A stretch of 64,000 bases of DNA from Cryobacterium sp. PAMC25264 (GTDB lineage: Bacteria > Actinomycetota > Actinomycetes > Actinomycetales > Microbacteriaceae). Positions 18,367 through 26,828 of the stretch are shown here, one piece after another. The stretch spans positions 2,914,001 to 2,978,000 of the forward strand of contig NZ_CP080383.1 in NCBI RefSeq assembly GCF_019443325.1. The letters are read 5' to 3'. Every line of letters starts with the position of its first letter. Position 1 is the stretch's first letter. The position numbers and the translations under genes were made by a program. The notes beneath the pieces were generated by a model. It saw only the letters and a list, made by a program, of their open reading frames with translations, did not search any database and was not told where the DNA came from.

Positions 18367-18936
18367 TCACAGCGAACCGCCGATGAGGGCGATGATCTCG
18401 GAGCGCGCCACCGGCTGGGCCAGCTCGCCGCGGCTGGCCATGGTGACGGTGGAGCTGCGCGACTGGCGCGGACCGCGCGTGGTGACACATCCGTGGCTGG
18501 CGTCGAGAACCACGAGGATGCCTCGCGGCGCGAGACCGGCCTCGAGGGTGTCGGCGATCTCCTCGGTCAGCCGTTCCTGCAGCTGGGGCCGCGCCGCGAG
18601 AGTCTCCACGACGGCGGCGAGCTTGCCCAGACCCACGATGTGGTTGCCGGGCAGGTAGGCGAGGTGCGCGATACCGAGGAAGGGAAGCAGGTGGTGTTCG
18701 CAGACGGACCGGAACTCGATGTCGCGCAGCAGCACGAGTTCGCCGGTGCGCTCCCCCACGGGCACGCTGTCCCGCAGGTGCTCGAGCGGGTCGGTGCCCA
18801 GACCGGAGAAGAACTCGGCGTACGCGGATGCGACCCGCTCCGGCGTGGTCTCCAGGCCGGGCCGTCCGGGATCCTCGCCGATGGCGGCGAGGATCTCGGC
18901 GACGGCCGCCTGGATGCGTGGCTGGTCGACTCCCAC
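18367..18936 (-). CDS. folE: GTP cyclohydrolase I
   Basis: This enzyme makes dihydroneopterin triphosphate from GTP, the first folate step. The GTG at 18936 gives 189 residues (VGVDQPRIQAAVAEILAAIGED). Signatures: GLETTPERVASAY, FRSVCEHHLLPFLG (Zn-binding Cys and catalytic His), AYLPGNHIVGLGKL, RPQLQERLTEEIAD and SHGCVTTRG. The start lies ten bases after the ftsH stop. Leftward reading frames further upstream belong to ftsH. It heads the folate genes folE-folP-folB-folK, which are all coupled or closely spaced, so one transcript probably serves ftsH and folate synthesis together. Confidence 0.95.
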   Translation of the reverse strand: MGVDQPRIQAAVAEILAAIGEDPGRPGLETTPERVASAYAEFFSGLGTDPLEHLRDSVPVGERTGELVLLRDIEFRSVCEHHLLPFLGIAHLAYLPGNHIVGLGKLAAVVETLAARPQLQERLTEEIADTLEAGLAPRGILVVLDASHGCVTTRGPRQSRSSTVTMASRGELAQPVARSEIIALIGGSL

Positions 18937-18946
18937 GGGCGCCGCG

Positions 18947-20959
18947 CTACGCGGTCGCGGGGCGGGGTTTGCGGGCCGGCGCGCGCTTGGGCTTGTCGGT
19001 CTCGGCGCCGCCGCTGGAGATGCCGCCGTCAACGGCCGCGCCGTCGATGGGAGCCTTCGGCGCGGGCATCGCGATGGGCGGCAGGTCGGAGACCGGGCGC
19101 TTGTCGCTGGAGAGCCACTGCGGACGCGGCGATAGCTTCTGCACCCCGGCGAAGATGTCCACCAGAGCGGTCTGGTCGAGCGTCTCGTGCTCGAGCAGCT
19201 TCGCGGCAAGGTCGTCGAGGATCGCACGGTTGGCGTTGATCACCGTGTACGCCTCGTCGTGGGCGTTCTCCAACAACTGGCGCACCTCGGTGTCCACCCG
19301 CTCGGCGAGCCGCTCGGAGTAGTCCCGCTGGTGGCCCATGTCGCGGCCGAACATCATCTCACCGGATGCCGAACCCAGCTTCAGCGGACCGACGTCCGAG
19401 CTCATGCCGAATTCAGTGACCATCTTGCGGGCCGTGGCTGTGGCCTTCTCGATGTCGTTCGATGCACCGGTGGTGGGGTCGTGGAAGATGATCTCCTCCG
19501 CGACTCGACCGCCCATGGCGTAGGCGAGCTGGTCGAGCAGTTCATTGCGCGACACCGAGTAGCGGTCCTCGAGGGGCATCACCATCGTGTAACCGAGAGC
19601 ACGTCCGCGCGGCAGGATGGTGATCTTGGTCACCGGGTCGGTGTTGCGCATAGCCGTCGCCACGAGGGCGTGTCCACCTTCGTGGTACGCGGTGATGAGC
19701 TTCTCCTGGTCGCGCATCACGCGGGTGCGACGCTGCGGGCCGGCCATGACCCGGTCGACGGCTTCGTCGAGGGCCCGGTTGTCGATCAGCTGTGCATTGG
19801 AGCGCGCGGTGAGCAGCGCGGCCTCGTTGAGCACGTTGGCCAGGTCGGCGCCGGTGAAGCCCGGCGTCTTGCGGGCGAGCACCTCGAGGTCGACTCCCGC
19901 GGCCATGGGCTTGCCCTTGGCGTGCACCTCGAGGATGCGCTTGCGGCCGTGCATGTCCGGCGCATCCACGCCGATCTGCCGGTCGAAGCGGCCGGGCCGC
20001 AGAAGCGCCGGGTCGAGGATGTCGGGGCGGTTGGTCGCCGCGATGAGGATCACGTTGGTCTTGACGTCGAAGCCGTCCATCTCCACCAGCAGCTGGTTGA
20101 GGGTCTGCTCGCGTTCGTCGTGCCCGCCGCCCATGCCGGCACCGCGGTGGCGTCCGACGGCGTCGATCTCGTCGACGAAGATGATCGCCGGGGAGTTCTC
20201 CTTGGCCTGCTGGAACAGGTCACGCACGCGGCTGGCACCGACACCCACGAACATCTCGACGAAGTCGGATCCGGAGATGGAATAGAACGGCACCCCGGCC
20301 TCGCCGGCGACAGCGCGGGCAAGCAGGGTCTTACCGGTTCCGGGAGGGCCGTAGAGCAGCACACCCTTGGGGATGCGCGCGCCGACGGCCTGGAACTTGG
20401 CCGGTTCCTTGAGGAAGTCCTTGATCTCCTGCAGTTCCTCGATGGCCTCGTCGGCTCCGGCGACGTCGGCGAAGCTCACCTGCGGAGTCTCCTTGGAGAC
20501 CAGCTTGGCCTTGGACTTGCCGAACTGCATGACCTTGTTGCCGCCGCCCTGCATACCGGAGAGCATCAGCCAGAAGAACGCACCGATCAGGAGCACCGGC
20601 AGCAGGATGCCCAGCAGCGAGAGGAACCAGCTGGACTGGGGCACCTCGTCGGTGAAGCCATCCTTGGGGTCGGCGGCCGTGACGGCGTTCACGACCTCTT
20701 CGCCGCGCGGGGCGACGTAGTAGAACTGCACCTGCTCGCCGTAGGTGGCATCGGCCTTGGTGAGGGTGAGGTCAACGCGCTGGTCGCCGTCGACGATCTT
20801 GGCCTCGGAGACCTTGCCATCCTTCAGGAAGTCCAGCCCCTGTTGGGTGGAGATCTCGCGGAAGCCCGACATGGTGAGGAGGCTCGACCCCACCCAGACG
20901 GCGATTACCGCAAGGATGATGTAGAGGAGCGGCCCGCGCAGAAGTTTCTTGACGTTCAT
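18947..20959 (-). CDS. ftsH: ATP-dependent zinc metalloprotease FtsH
   Basis: This 670-residue membrane protease degrades misfolded and regulatory proteins. Two membrane helices (about 9-30 and 112-134) flank the extracytoplasmic FtsH_ext domain. The AAA module has Walker A GPPGTGKT at 204-211, Walker B IIFVDEID near 259-266 and the second region of homology [20 protein letters not shown]. The zinc protease motif is HEGGH near 426-430, with a later Asp ligand region. HEGGH instead of the more common HEAGH still fits HExxH. The C-terminal tail is Pro/Lys/Ala-rich ([25 protein letters not shown]). A small palindrome (20988-21010) lies 29 bases upstream of the start. Confidence 0.96.
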   Translation of the reverse strand: MNVKKLLRGPLLYIILAVIAVWVGSSLLTMSGFREISTQQGLDFLKDGKVSEAKIVDGDQRVDLTLTKADATYGEQVQFYYVAPRGEEVVNAVTAADPKDGFTDEVPQSSWFLSLLGILLPVLLIGAFFWLMLSGMQGGGNKVMQFGKSKAKLVSKETPQVSFADVAGADEAIEELQEIKDFLKEPAKFQAVGARIPKGVLLYGPPGTGKTLLARAVAGEAGVPFYSISGSDFVEMFVGVGASRVRDLFQQAKENSPAIIFVDEIDAVGRHRGAGMGGGHDEREQTLNQLLVEMDGFDVKTNVILIAATNRPDILDPALLRPGRFDRQIGVDAPDMHGRKRILEVHAKGKPMAAGVDLEVLARKTPGFTGADLANVLNEAALLTARSNAQLIDNRALDEAVDRVMAGPQRRTRVMRDQEKLITAYHEGGHALVATAMRNTDPVTKITILPRGRALGYTMVMPLEDRYSVSRNELLDQLAYAMGGRVAEEIIFHDPTTGASNDIEKATATARKMVTEFGMSSDVGPLKLGSASGEMMFGRDMGHQRDYSERLAERVDTEVRQLLENAHDEAYTVINANRAILDDLAAKLLEHETLDQTALVDIFAGVQKLSPRPQWLSSDKRPVSDLPPIAMPAPKAPIDGAAVDGGISSGGAETDKPKRAPARKPRPATA

Positions 20960-20987
20960 GGTGGTGACAGGCTACCGCTCCCGCACT

Positions 20988-21010
20988 GGGGGAACACCGA
21001 GTGTTCGCCC
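20988..21010. promoter_or_regulatory. Palindrome upstream of ftsH
   Basis: GAACACCGAGTGTTC (20992-21006) is a perfect 6-bp palindrome with a 3-base centre; three more G-C pairs flank it after one mismatch. It lies between the hpt stop and the ftsH start. The spacing does not fit the actinobacterial LexA box (GAAC-N4-GTTC), so the binding protein, if any, is unknown. Confidence 0.3.
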
Positions 21011-21042
21011 AAAGGGGAACTGGAATACGCCGGGAAGTGGCG

Positions 21043-21603
21043 CTACTCGCCCGTGGAGTACACGTGCGGTGCGAGCACCCCGACCGAACGCAGGTTGCGG
21101 TACTTCTCCGCGTAGTCCAGGCCGTAGCCCACGACGAACTGGTTGGGGATGTCGAAGCCCAGGTATTTCACGTCGATCTCGACACGGGCAGCGTCGGGCT
21201 TCCGCAGCAGGGCGCAGATCTCCAGGGAGGCGGGGCCTCGGGAATTGAGGTTGGCCATCAGCCAGGAGAGGGTCAGGCCGGAGTCGATGATGTCCTCGAC
21301 GATAAGCACGTGTCGGCCGTGCAGGTCGGTGTCGAGGTCCTTGAGGATGCGCACGACACCGCTGGACTGGGTGCCGGAGCCGTACGACGAGACGGCCATC
21401 CAGTCCATGGTCACCGGGTGCACGAGTTCGCGGGCCAGATCGGCCATGACCATGACCGCGCCCTTGAGCACGCCCACCAGGAGCAGGTCCTTGCCGGCGT
21501 AGTCCGCTTCGATCTGCCGTGACATCTCGGCCAGTCGGGCCCGGATCTCGGCCTCCTCGATCAGGATTTCGGTGAGGTCGCCGTCAATGTCACGAGGTTC
21601 CAT
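21043..21603 (-). CDS. hpt: Hypoxanthine phosphoribosyltransferase
   Basis: This 186-residue purine salvage enzyme makes IMP or GMP from the base and [19 protein letters not shown] and the PRPP loop [14 protein letters not shown] are clear, as is the substrate region [36 protein letters not shown], given here by its key parts [17 protein letters not shown] and [13 protein letters not shown] end. I take ATG 21603 as start ([15 protein letters not shown]) because homology begins there. It overlaps the last 14 bases of tilS. The tilS-hpt-ftsH order is conserved across many Gram-positive bacteria. Confidence 0.95.
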   Translation of the reverse strand: MEPRDIDGDLTEILIEEAEIRARLAEMSRQIEADYAGKDLLLVGVLKGAVMVMADLARELVHPVTMDWMAVSSYGSGTQSSGVVRILKDLDTDLHGRHVLIVEDIIDSGLTLSWLMANLNSRGPASLEICALLRKPDAARVEIDVKYLGFDIPNQFVVGYGLDYAEKYRNLRSVGVLAPHVYSTGE

Positions 21604-22621
21604 GGGAGCGGAAAGGTCCTTTGTTCTGGGTGTGTCGAGCTGCCGAAAAGAAGAGCATGTCCCCCTGCCGTTCCACTCTAACGCCTGGCAGGTCGAGCGC
21701 CTTCTGCCCGCGCCAGTGCGTGACCAGCCGTGCGACGGCCAGGATGTGGCTGCGTTCAAGTGCGGCGCCGAACCCGTCGGCGGCCACCATCCGGATCATC
21801 CGCTGCCGGAGTGCGGCCGGCTGGGCGGCCAGCGCGGCGACCCGCACCGAGGAGCCAGACTCCCCCACCGTGACCGCGCCGGCCAGCAACGCGGGCACCA
21901 GTGCGTCGAGGGCAGCGGCGTCCTCCCGCAGGCTCACGGCGGTGCGGGCGAGCGCTTCGGCGATACCCGGGCCGAGCTCGGCCTCCAGCAGCGGCAGGAC
22001 GCTCTCGCGTGCCCGCACCCTGGCGTACCGGGGATCGAGGTTCTGCGGATCGGACCAGGCGGTGAGACCCGCGTCGAGGCAGGCCTGCCGGGTCTGGGCG
22101 CGGCGGATGCCCAGCAGCGGGCGCCGGAACCGGCCGGTGACCGGCGCCATGCCGTGCAGGCTGGTGGCGCCAGAGCCGCGGGCGATGCCGAGCAGCACGG
22201 TCTCGGCCTGGTCGTCGAGGGTGTGGCCGAGCAGCACGGCGACGGCCCCGGTCTGCTCCAGTGCGGTGTCGAAGGCCGCGTAGCGGGCGGTGCGGGCGGC
22301 GGCCTCTGGGCCGTCGCCGCCGGCATCCGTCACGTCGACCGTCTGCACCAGGACCGGGTCGAGGCCGAGCCCGGCGGCCTGGGCCGCGGCGGTGAGGGCG
22401 ACCCCGGCGGAACCCGCCTGCAGGCCGTGGTCGACGATCACGGCTCCGGCGCGCAGCCCAGCCCGGGGCGCCTCGAATGCCGTCGCGGCGGCCAGCGCCA
22501 GCGAGTCCGCCCCGCCGCTGAGGCCCACAAGCACCAGGCCGCTCTCGGGCAGCATCTCCCGCACTGCGCGGCGCAGGTCGGCGATGGCCGGCGACAGGCG
22601 CGGGCGGCGGGTGGACTGCAT
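21590..22621 (-). CDS. tilS: tRNA(Ile)-lysidine synthetase
   Basis: This 343-residue N-type ATP pyrophosphatase modifies cytidine 34 of the CAU-anticodon tRNA-Ile to lysidine. The P-loop [14 protein letters not shown] is near residues 31-44. [30 protein letters not shown] and [22 protein letters not shown] are the other family blocks. The C-terminal part is short, as in actinobacterial TilS. The start is ATG 22621 ([11 protein letters not shown]). It is divergent from ppa across 45 bases, which must hold both promoters. It overlaps hpt at its end, so the two are coupled. Confidence 0.93.
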   Translation of the reverse strand: MQSTRRPRLSPAIADLRRAVREMLPESGLVLVGLSGGADSLALAAATAFEAPRAGLRAGAVIVDHGLQAGSAGVALTAAAQAAGLGLDPVLVQTVDVTDAGGDGPEAAARTARYAAFDTALEQTGAVAVLLGHTLDDQAETVLLGIARGSGATSLHGMAPVTGRFRRPLLGIRRAQTRQACLDAGLTAWSDPQNLDPRYARVRARESVLPLLEAELGPGIAEALARTAVSLREDAAALDALVPALLAGAVTVGESGSSVRVAALAAQPAALRQRMIRMVAADGFGAALERSHILAVARLVTHWRGQKALDLPGVRVERQGDMLFFSAARHTQNKGPFRSHGTS

Positions 22622-22666
22622 CCAGTAACGTTATCCGCAGACTTCGAATAAGGGAGATATCAGGCC

Positions 22667-23158
22667 ATGGCCGAATACGACGCAGTCATTGAAATCCCAC
22701 GTGGTAGCCGCAACAAGTACGAGGTGGACCACGAAACCGGTCGGGTCTACCTCGACCGGGTGCTGTACACGAGCTTCGTGTACCCCACCGACTACGGGTT
22801 CTTCGAGAACACCCTGGGCCTGGACGGCGACCCCGTCGACGTCCTGGTGCTGCTCGACTTCCCGCTGTTCCCGGGCGTCGGCGTGTCCGTGCGCCCCGTC
22901 GGCGTGTTCAACATGACCGACGACGGCGGTTCAGACGCCAAGGTCATCGCGGTTCCCGCCGGCGACCCGCGCTGGGACCACATCCAGGACGTCACCGACA
23001 TCCCGGAGTACACCCGCAAGGAGATCGAGCACTTCTTCGAGCACTACAAGGACCTCGAACCGGGCAAGTGGGTCAAGACCGAGGGCTGGGGCGACGCCGC
23101 TGAGGCCGACCAGATCGTGCGTGACGGGCTCAAGAAGCTCGTGGACGAGGGTCACTGA
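22667..23158 (+). CDS. ppa: Inorganic pyrophosphatase
   Basis: This 163-residue family I soluble pyrophosphatase hydrolyses pyrophosphate to two phosphates. [18 protein letters not shown] holds substrate-binding Lys/Arg residues, [24 protein letters not shown] carries the metal-binding Asp cluster (core DGDPVDVLV), and [11 protein letters not shown] is the third block. Length matches the family. GGGAGAT lies ahead of ATG 22667. The gene is monocistronic: it is divergent from tilS and closed by the strong hairpin at 23174-23217 shared with the convergent hydrolase gene. Confidence 0.97.
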   Translation: MAEYDAVIEIPRGSRNKYEVDHETGRVYLDRVLYTSFVYPTDYGFFENTLGLDGDPVDVLVLLDFPLFPGVGVSVRPVGVFNMTDDGGSDAKVIAVPAGDPRWDHIQDVTDIPEYTRKEIEHFFEHYKDLEPGKWVKTEGWGDAAEADQIVRDGLKKLVDEGH

Positions 23159-23173
23159 CCCCGTATAACCGTG

Positions 23174-23217
23174 AACGACCGAAGCCGCTTCCCTGACGGG
23201 GAGCGGCTTCGGTCGTT
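23174..23217. terminator. Bidirectional terminator between ppa and the NlpC/P60 gene
   Basis: A perfect 16-bp stem (AACGACCGAAGCCGCT at 23174-23189 with its complement at 23202-23217) and a 12-base loop lie between the two convergent stops. Confidence 0.75.
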
Positions 23218-23229
23218 AAGCGGCCGGGC

Positions 23230-24627
23230 TCAGGATGGCCGGCCCACATAGGGCGCGACCTCGCCGGCCGACCAGATGCTGTGCACCCGAACAGGCTTGC
23301 CGACGTCGGGCGCCTCGAGGATCTGTCCGCCGCCGACGTAGATCGCCACGTGGTAGTAATTTCCCGGCGAGCCCCAGAACAGCAGGTCGCCGACCTGCAC
23401 CTGCGAGAGCGAGACGAGCTTGCCCTGGCCGGCCATGGTGTTGTACTGGTTGGTGGCCGAGTGCGTGCCGATATAGATGCCCGCGGCAGCATAGGCGGCC
23501 TTGGTCAGACCAGAGCAGTCCCAGACGTCGGGGCCGGCACCGCCGAGCCTGTAGGCCTTGCCGAGCTGGGCGCGGGCGAACGAGATGGCCGTCTCGACCG
23601 CGGAGGCGTTGGGCGCAGAGGGCGTCGTGGTCACGGGGGCTGCCGGGGCAGGGGCCGCCGGCGCCGGGGCAGCAGGGGCAGCAGGGGCAGGGGCAGGGGC
23701 AGCAGGTGCCGGAGCAGCCGGCGCCGGCGCGGCGGGCGCTGCCGCGGCCGGGGCGGATCCGCCCGAGGCCGGGGCTGCGGGGGCCGCTGCGGCCGGTGCG
23801 GTGTTCTTCACGGCGGCCGCGGCGGCGGCCTGGGCCTTCGCCAGGGCGGCGGCGGACGCGGCGGCATCCAGACCGGTCTGGTACTCGCGCTCGACCTCGG
23901 CGGTGGTGTCCTTGAGCAGGGCGAGCTGCTCGTAGAGTTCTGCGGACTTGGCCAGTTCGGTGTCGAGGGCCGCTTGGGCGCTCTGGGCCGCGTTGTTGGC
24001 AGCGTCGTACTTGTCCTTGGACTCGGCGCTCAGGCGCTTGCGCTCGGCGGTGGCCGCCGCAGCCTGCGCGATGAGGGACTCCGCGGTGTTCTTGTCCTGC
24101 ACGGCCTGCCGGTAGATGGTCTCGGACTGCTCGCTGAGCTTGCTGGCCGTGCCGAGCTGGCTGAGCAGGTCGTCGGCGGTGTTGCCGTTCAGGAACAGGT
24201 TGAGCGACAGGTCCTGGGCACCGGTCTTGGCCAGGTGCGCGGCGATCAGGCCGGCGCGCATCTTCGAGGTGTCGGCTGCCTTCTGCGCCACCGCTGACTG
24301 CTTGTTCAGGCTTTCCTCGCGGGCCGTGGCCGCGTCGAGGTCGTCCTGGGCCACCCGGTAGGCCTCTGCGGCCATCTGGGAGCCCTGGGACGCTTCTGCT
24401 GACGAGGTCTGCAGGCCCTCGAGCAACCCGGTCAGGTTCTCGATTTGGCTCGCCTTGGCGGCTTCGCTCTCCTTGGCCTTGGCGACTTCGTCCCAGCTGG
24501 GGTAGTCCTCATCGGCGAACGCGGGGGCGGCCACGCCGGCGGATGCGGCGACCGAACCGATCATCGCGGCTGACAGCAGTGCTGCCGAGGTACGGCGCGA
24601 GCGGCGAATGGGCGTGGTGTCAGCCAA
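23230..24627 (-). CDS. Secreted NlpC/P60 peptidoglycan endopeptidase (RipA-like layout)
   Basis: The TTG at 24627 is preceded by GGGGAG at a good distance and opens a 465-residue secreted protein. A signal peptide (RRTSAALLSAAMIGSVAASAG, cut near PAFADED) leads into a coiled-coil domain of about 200 residues rich in Ala, Gln and Lys, then a Pro/Ala linker of some 70 residues, then the NlpC/P60 domain. Catalytic Cys is in VWDCSGLTKAAY and His in NYYHVAIYVGGG; QVQVGDLLFWGS is also typical. Such enzymes cut D-Glu-mDAP/diamino acid bonds during cell separation, with the coiled coil likely holding the active site shut. Its N-terminal half is a paralogue of the M23 protein just upstream, and the start overlaps that gene by eight bases, so both act as one operon. 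Confidence 0.9.
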   Translation of the reverse strand: MADTTPIRRSRRTSAALLSAAMIGSVAASAGVAAPAFADEDYPSWDEVAKAKESEAAKASQIENLTGLLEGLQTSSAEASQGSQMAAEAYRVAQDDLDAATAREESLNKQSAVAQKAADTSKMRAGLIAAHLAKTGAQDLSLNLFLNGNTADDLLSQLGTASKLSEQSETIYRQAVQDKNTAESLIAQAAAATAERKRLSAESKDKYDAANNAAQSAQAALDTELAKSAELYEQLALLKDTTAEVEREYQTGLDAAASAAALAKAQAAAAAAVKNTAPAAAAPAAPASGGSAPAAAAPAAPAPAAPAPAAPAPAPAAPAAPAPAAPAPAAPVTTTPSAPNASAVETAISFARAQLGKAYRLGGAGPDVWDCSGLTKAAYAAAGIYIGTHSATNQYNTMAGQGKLVSLSQVQVGDLLFWGSPGNYYHVAIYVGGGQILEAPDVGKPVRVHSIWSAGEVAPYVGRPS

Positions 24628-26032
24628 GTGGGGCTCCCCTGTCGGACATGAATGGAACGGCGTTGATGCGGTTGCCGCCGGTGCGCACCTCGAAGTGCAG
24701 GTGGCAGCCGGTGGAGGCGCCGGTGGTACCGGAGCTGGCGATGTTCTGGCCCACGTCAACGCGCTGGCCGACGGAGACGAAGATGCCGCCGTCACGGATG
24801 TGCGCGTACCCGGTTTCGACACCGTTGCCGTGGCTGATCAGGATGAAGTTGCCGTAGGTGCCGTAGCGACCCGCATAGGTGACGGTACCGGTGGCGGCCG
24901 CGTAGATCGGCGCGCTACAGCCGGTGCCGATGTCGGTGCCGTAGTGGAATCCGCCGCTGCAGCCTCCGCTGCCACACAGAACGGACCGCGCACCGAAGCC
25001 GTCGGTGATGCGACCGCCGGCCGGCACGGCCCAGCCCTGGCCGCCGATCGATCCGCCGCTGAGTCCGGCGCCGGCGGTGCCGGTGGCAGAGCCGCCGGAG
25101 CTCGGCCGGGACGCTGCCGCGGCTGCCGCGGCAGCGGCCTGCTCAGCGGCCACACGCTTGCGCTCTTCTTCGGCCAGGCGGGCACGTTCGACGACGCCGG
25201 CCTGGTAAGCGGCGGCCGTGGTGGCCTCGGCATCCTGCATGAACTGAAGCTGTGCTTCGAGAACCACACTCTGCGCTTCGGACTCTGACAGGGCCTGGGC
25301 CGCCGCGTCCGCGGCGTCCTGTGCGGCGGCCATGGCAGCCTCGGCTGCCACCCGCAGGGTTTCCCGCTCGGCCTGCGCGACGGCGGCCTGGTCGCCTAGC
25401 GACTGGGCGGTGTTGTTCGCGGTCTGAGCCTGCTCGTAGACATCGGTGCTGCGTTCGACGAGTTTGCTCATGCTGCCGAGCTTCGAGAGCAGTTCGTCGG
25501 CGCCTTCGCCGCTTTCCTGCCCGTCGATGAAGAGGTTCACGCTGAGGTCGGTTCCGCCGGTGCGGTAGAGCTGGGCGGCGAGCTGACCGGCCTGGCGCGT
25601 GGCGGCATCCGCCTGGGTCTTGCTTGCGTCTGCCTGGGCCTGCAGGTCGCTGGCCCGACGACTGGCGTCATCGAACTTCTCCTGAGCCGTCTGCAACTCC
25701 ACGCCGCGCGCCTCGGCCTCGGCCTGCGTGCGTTCGACTTCGGTCTGGAGTCCCGCGATCGCGTTCTGGATCTGGGTGACCTGATTGGCGGCGGCGGCGG
25801 TGTTCGACTTGGCGGCCTGGAGTTCGTCCCAGGTCGGGTAGTCGACGGCCATGGCCGGGCTGATCGGGCTGGCGAGCGTGACCGCCAGGGTGAGGGCGGC
25901 GGCGAAGCCGGTCAGACCTATGACGTGCTGACGGGTTCCGGAGGCCCGGCGCGAGCTGCGCAGCCGGTCGGGCCGCATTCGGCGCAGGCCGGCGCGAATG
26001 CCGTGACTGATCACGGTTGCCGTACTCTTCAT
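24620..26032 (-). CDS. Secreted M23 (LytM-type) peptidase with coiled-coil domain
   Basis: The ATG at 26032 follows GGGGAG and gives 470 residues. A long signal peptide (HVIGLTGFAAALTLAVTLA, cut near PAMAVDY) is followed by a coiled-coil domain (QVTQIQNAIAGLQTEVERTQ and onward), a second Glu/Arg/Ala-rich helix and a Gly-rich linker. The M23 domain has the zinc ligands in GGFHYGTDIGTG and CHLHFEVRTGG, together with YAHIRDGGIFVSVGQRVDVGQ. Both HxH and H-x-D ligand sets are present, so it is probably active, not a LytM activator that has lost its zinc. It shares its first 200 residues with the NlpC/P60 protein downstream. MtrA-like 9-mers and a structured segment lie upstream. Confidence 0.9.
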   Translation of the reverse strand: MKSTATVISHGIRAGLRRMRPDRLRSSRRASGTRQHVIGLTGFAAALTLAVTLASPISPAMAVDYPTWDELQAAKSNTAAAANQVTQIQNAIAGLQTEVERTQAEAEARGVELQTAQEKFDDASRRASDLQAQADASKTQADAATRQAGQLAAQLYRTGGTDLSVNLFIDGQESGEGADELLSKLGSMSKLVERSTDVYEQAQTANNTAQSLGDQAAVAQAERETLRVAAEAAMAAAQDAADAAAQALSESEAQSVVLEAQLQFMQDAEATTAAAYQAGVVERARLAEEERKRVAAEQAAAAAAAAASRPSSGGSATGTAGAGLSGGSIGGQGWAVPAGGRITDGFGARSVLCGSGGCSGGFHYGTDIGTGCSAPIYAAATGTVTYAGRYGTYGNFILISHGNGVETGYAHIRDGGIFVSVGQRVDVGQNIASSGTTGASTGCHLHFEVRTGGNRINAVPFMSDRGAPLG

Positions 26033-26056
26033 AACTCCCCGATCGGGCTTTTTGTT

Positions 26057-26095
26057 GTCACATCCGTCACTGTGGCAACACAAGTCACAATAACA
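26057..26095 (-). promoter_or_regulatory. MtrA-like direct-repeat boxes upstream of the cell-wall hydrolase operon
   Basis: Two adjacent 9-mers GTCACATCC and GTCACTGTG (26057-26074) and a third GTCACAATAACA (26084-26095) lie 25-63 bases ahead of the M23 start. The mycobacterial MtrA site as I recall it is a tandem pair of GTCACAgcg-like 9-mers, and MtrA orthologues control NlpC/P60, M23 and Rpf-type wall enzymes. The repeat lies on the strand opposite to the genes. The assignment is inference from motif and target type. Confidence 0.4.
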
Positions 26096-26130
26096 AACCC
26101 GCCTGAGCGGCCGGGTCCACTAAAAAACGT

Positions 26131-26247
26131 AACCTGCCCGATGCCAGAATCGCCGACCATTCGCGGGCGCGGTGAATGCGACACGCCGAAGGACGTCTCG
26201 GCCGAACGAGGCTCCAGGCCCGGAATTCCGGGGCAAACGGGCAGGTT
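26131..26247 (-). other. Structured segment with 14-bp closing stem and following U-run, unidentified
   Basis: AACCTGCCCG (26131-26140) pairs with CGGGCAGGTT (26238-26247); after a bulge TGCC (26142-26145) pairs with GGCA (26232-26235). Inside are a 7-bp hairpin (26158-26164 with 26172-26178) and a CCCGGAATTCCGGG palindrome at about 26219-26232. Read leftward, the closing stem is followed within three bases by six U residues (26127-26122 region), as at the end of a small RNA or attenuator. It lies upstream of the M23 promoter region and behind the tRNA-Glu promoter. I match it to no known riboswitch. Confidence 0.35.
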
Positions 26248-26281
26248 CAAGGTCGGGGCGACCCCAACGCATTCGGCCGAT

Positions 26282-26311
26282 TTGAACTCTGGCCGTATCT
26301 CACCTTATAGT
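26282..26311 (+). promoter_or_regulatory. Promoter of the tRNA-Glu/Asp/Phe cluster
   Basis: TTGAAC (26282-26287) and TATAGT (26306-26311) with an 18-base spacer form a good sigma-70-type promoter, 34 bases ahead of tRNA-Glu. Confidence 0.55.
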
Positions 26312-26345
26312 TATGCGTCGGAAGTTATCAGCTTCCGGGAAGTTC

Positions 26346-26418
26346 GGCCCCATCGTTTAGCGGCCTAGGACGGCGCCCTTTCACGGCGTTAACACGGGTT
26401 CGAATCCCGTTGGGGCTA
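26346..26418 (+). tRNA. tRNA-Glu (TTC)
   Basis: The acceptor stem GGCCCCA/TGGGGCT closes apart from a G-U pair at position 1-72. The anticodon loop CTTTCAC sits on a GCGCC/GGCGT stem and gives TTC for Glu. The T arm ACGGG-TTCGAAT-CCCGT is standard, with discriminator A at 26418. CCA is not encoded. It is first in a cluster of three tRNA genes. Confidence 0.95.
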
Positions 26419-26484
26419 CGCATACTGTAGGTTGTACTCGGCACGAAAAGTTAGACAGCACAAAGCACGACAGCATTAAAGTTT

Positions 26485-26558
26485 GGCCCTGTAGCGCAGT
26501 TGGTTAGCGCGCCGCCCTGTCACGGCGGAGGTCGCCGGTTCAAGTCCGGTCAGGGTCG
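26485..26558 (+). tRNA. tRNA-Asp (GTC)
   Basis: Acceptor GGCCCTG pairs with CAGGGTC, the anticodon loop CTGTCAC on CCGCC/GGCGG gives GTC, and the T arm is GCCGG-TTCAAGT-CCGGT. The discriminator is G at 26558; CCA happens to follow at 26559-26561. A hairpin terminator lies directly downstream. Confidence 0.95.
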
Positions 26559-26568
26559 CCAAGGCGAC

Positions 26569-26597
26569 AAGCCCTTTCGAAAGAAGGGGCTTTTCTC
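26569..26597 (+). terminator. Terminator after tRNA-Asp
   Basis: AAGCCCTTTC pairs with the GAAGGGGCTT region and is followed by a T-run (TTTTCTCC). It separates tRNA-Asp from tRNA-Phe, which may therefore have its own promoter or depend on readthrough. Confidence 0.6.
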
Positions 26598-26628
26598 CTT
26601 ACAGAAGGCGCTCACGTAGCCGCCTTCT

Positions 26629-26701
26629 GGCCCTGTAGCTCAGTTGGTAGAGCGTTCGACTGAAAATCGAAAGGTCACCGGATCGACGCCGGTCGGGGCC
26701 A
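26629..26701 (+). tRNA. tRNA-Phe (GAA) with unusual T loop
   Basis: Acceptor GGCCCTG pairs with CGGGGCC (one T-G wobble); the D arm is GCTC/GAGC; the anticodon loop CTGAAAA on TTCGA/TCGAA gives GAA for Phe; discriminator A is 26701. The T stem ACCGG/CCGGT encloses ATCGACG, so position 54 is A instead of the nearly invariant T. The rest of the tRNA is regular and I expect it to be functional. Confidence 0.93.
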
Positions 26702-26704
26702 CTT

Positions 26705-26741
26705 GGCCATCTGCGGGCTTCTACCGCAGGTGGCCTTTTTT
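26705..26741 (+). terminator. Terminator after tRNA-Phe
   Basis: GGCCATCTGCGG pairs with CCGCAGGTGGCC (one mismatch) around a 7-base loop and is followed by TTTTTTG. This is a strong intrinsic terminator. Confidence 0.85.
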
Positions 26742-26746
26742 GTGCC

Positions 26747-26808
26747 CGCGAACCGTGAGCTAAGCACCCAAAACGCGCCACATCCGGTGCTTTTCTCACA
26801 GTTCGCGG
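26747..26808. repeat. Dispersed palindromic element, copy 2
   Basis: Arms 26747-26768 and 26786-26808 form an imperfect hairpin with a 17-base loop. 26787-26807 is identical to 10345-10365 in copy 1, and the left arm is 18/22 identical. It lies between the tRNA-Phe terminator and the transglutaminase gene. Confidence 0.6.
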
Positions 26809-26828
26809 ATGTATGCGAGCATGTGGGC

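Noticed and set aside
20988..21010. LexA box upstream of ftsH
   Set aside because: The palindrome is GAACAC-N3-GTGTTC, so GAAC and GTTC are seven bases apart, not four as in actinobacterial LexA sites.
26033..26280. c-di-AMP (ydaO-type) riboswitch ahead of the wall hydrolases
   Set aside because: The conserved ydaO core elements I know (GGGGTGAATC-like and CCGACAGCTAACC-like) are absent, although the region is structured.
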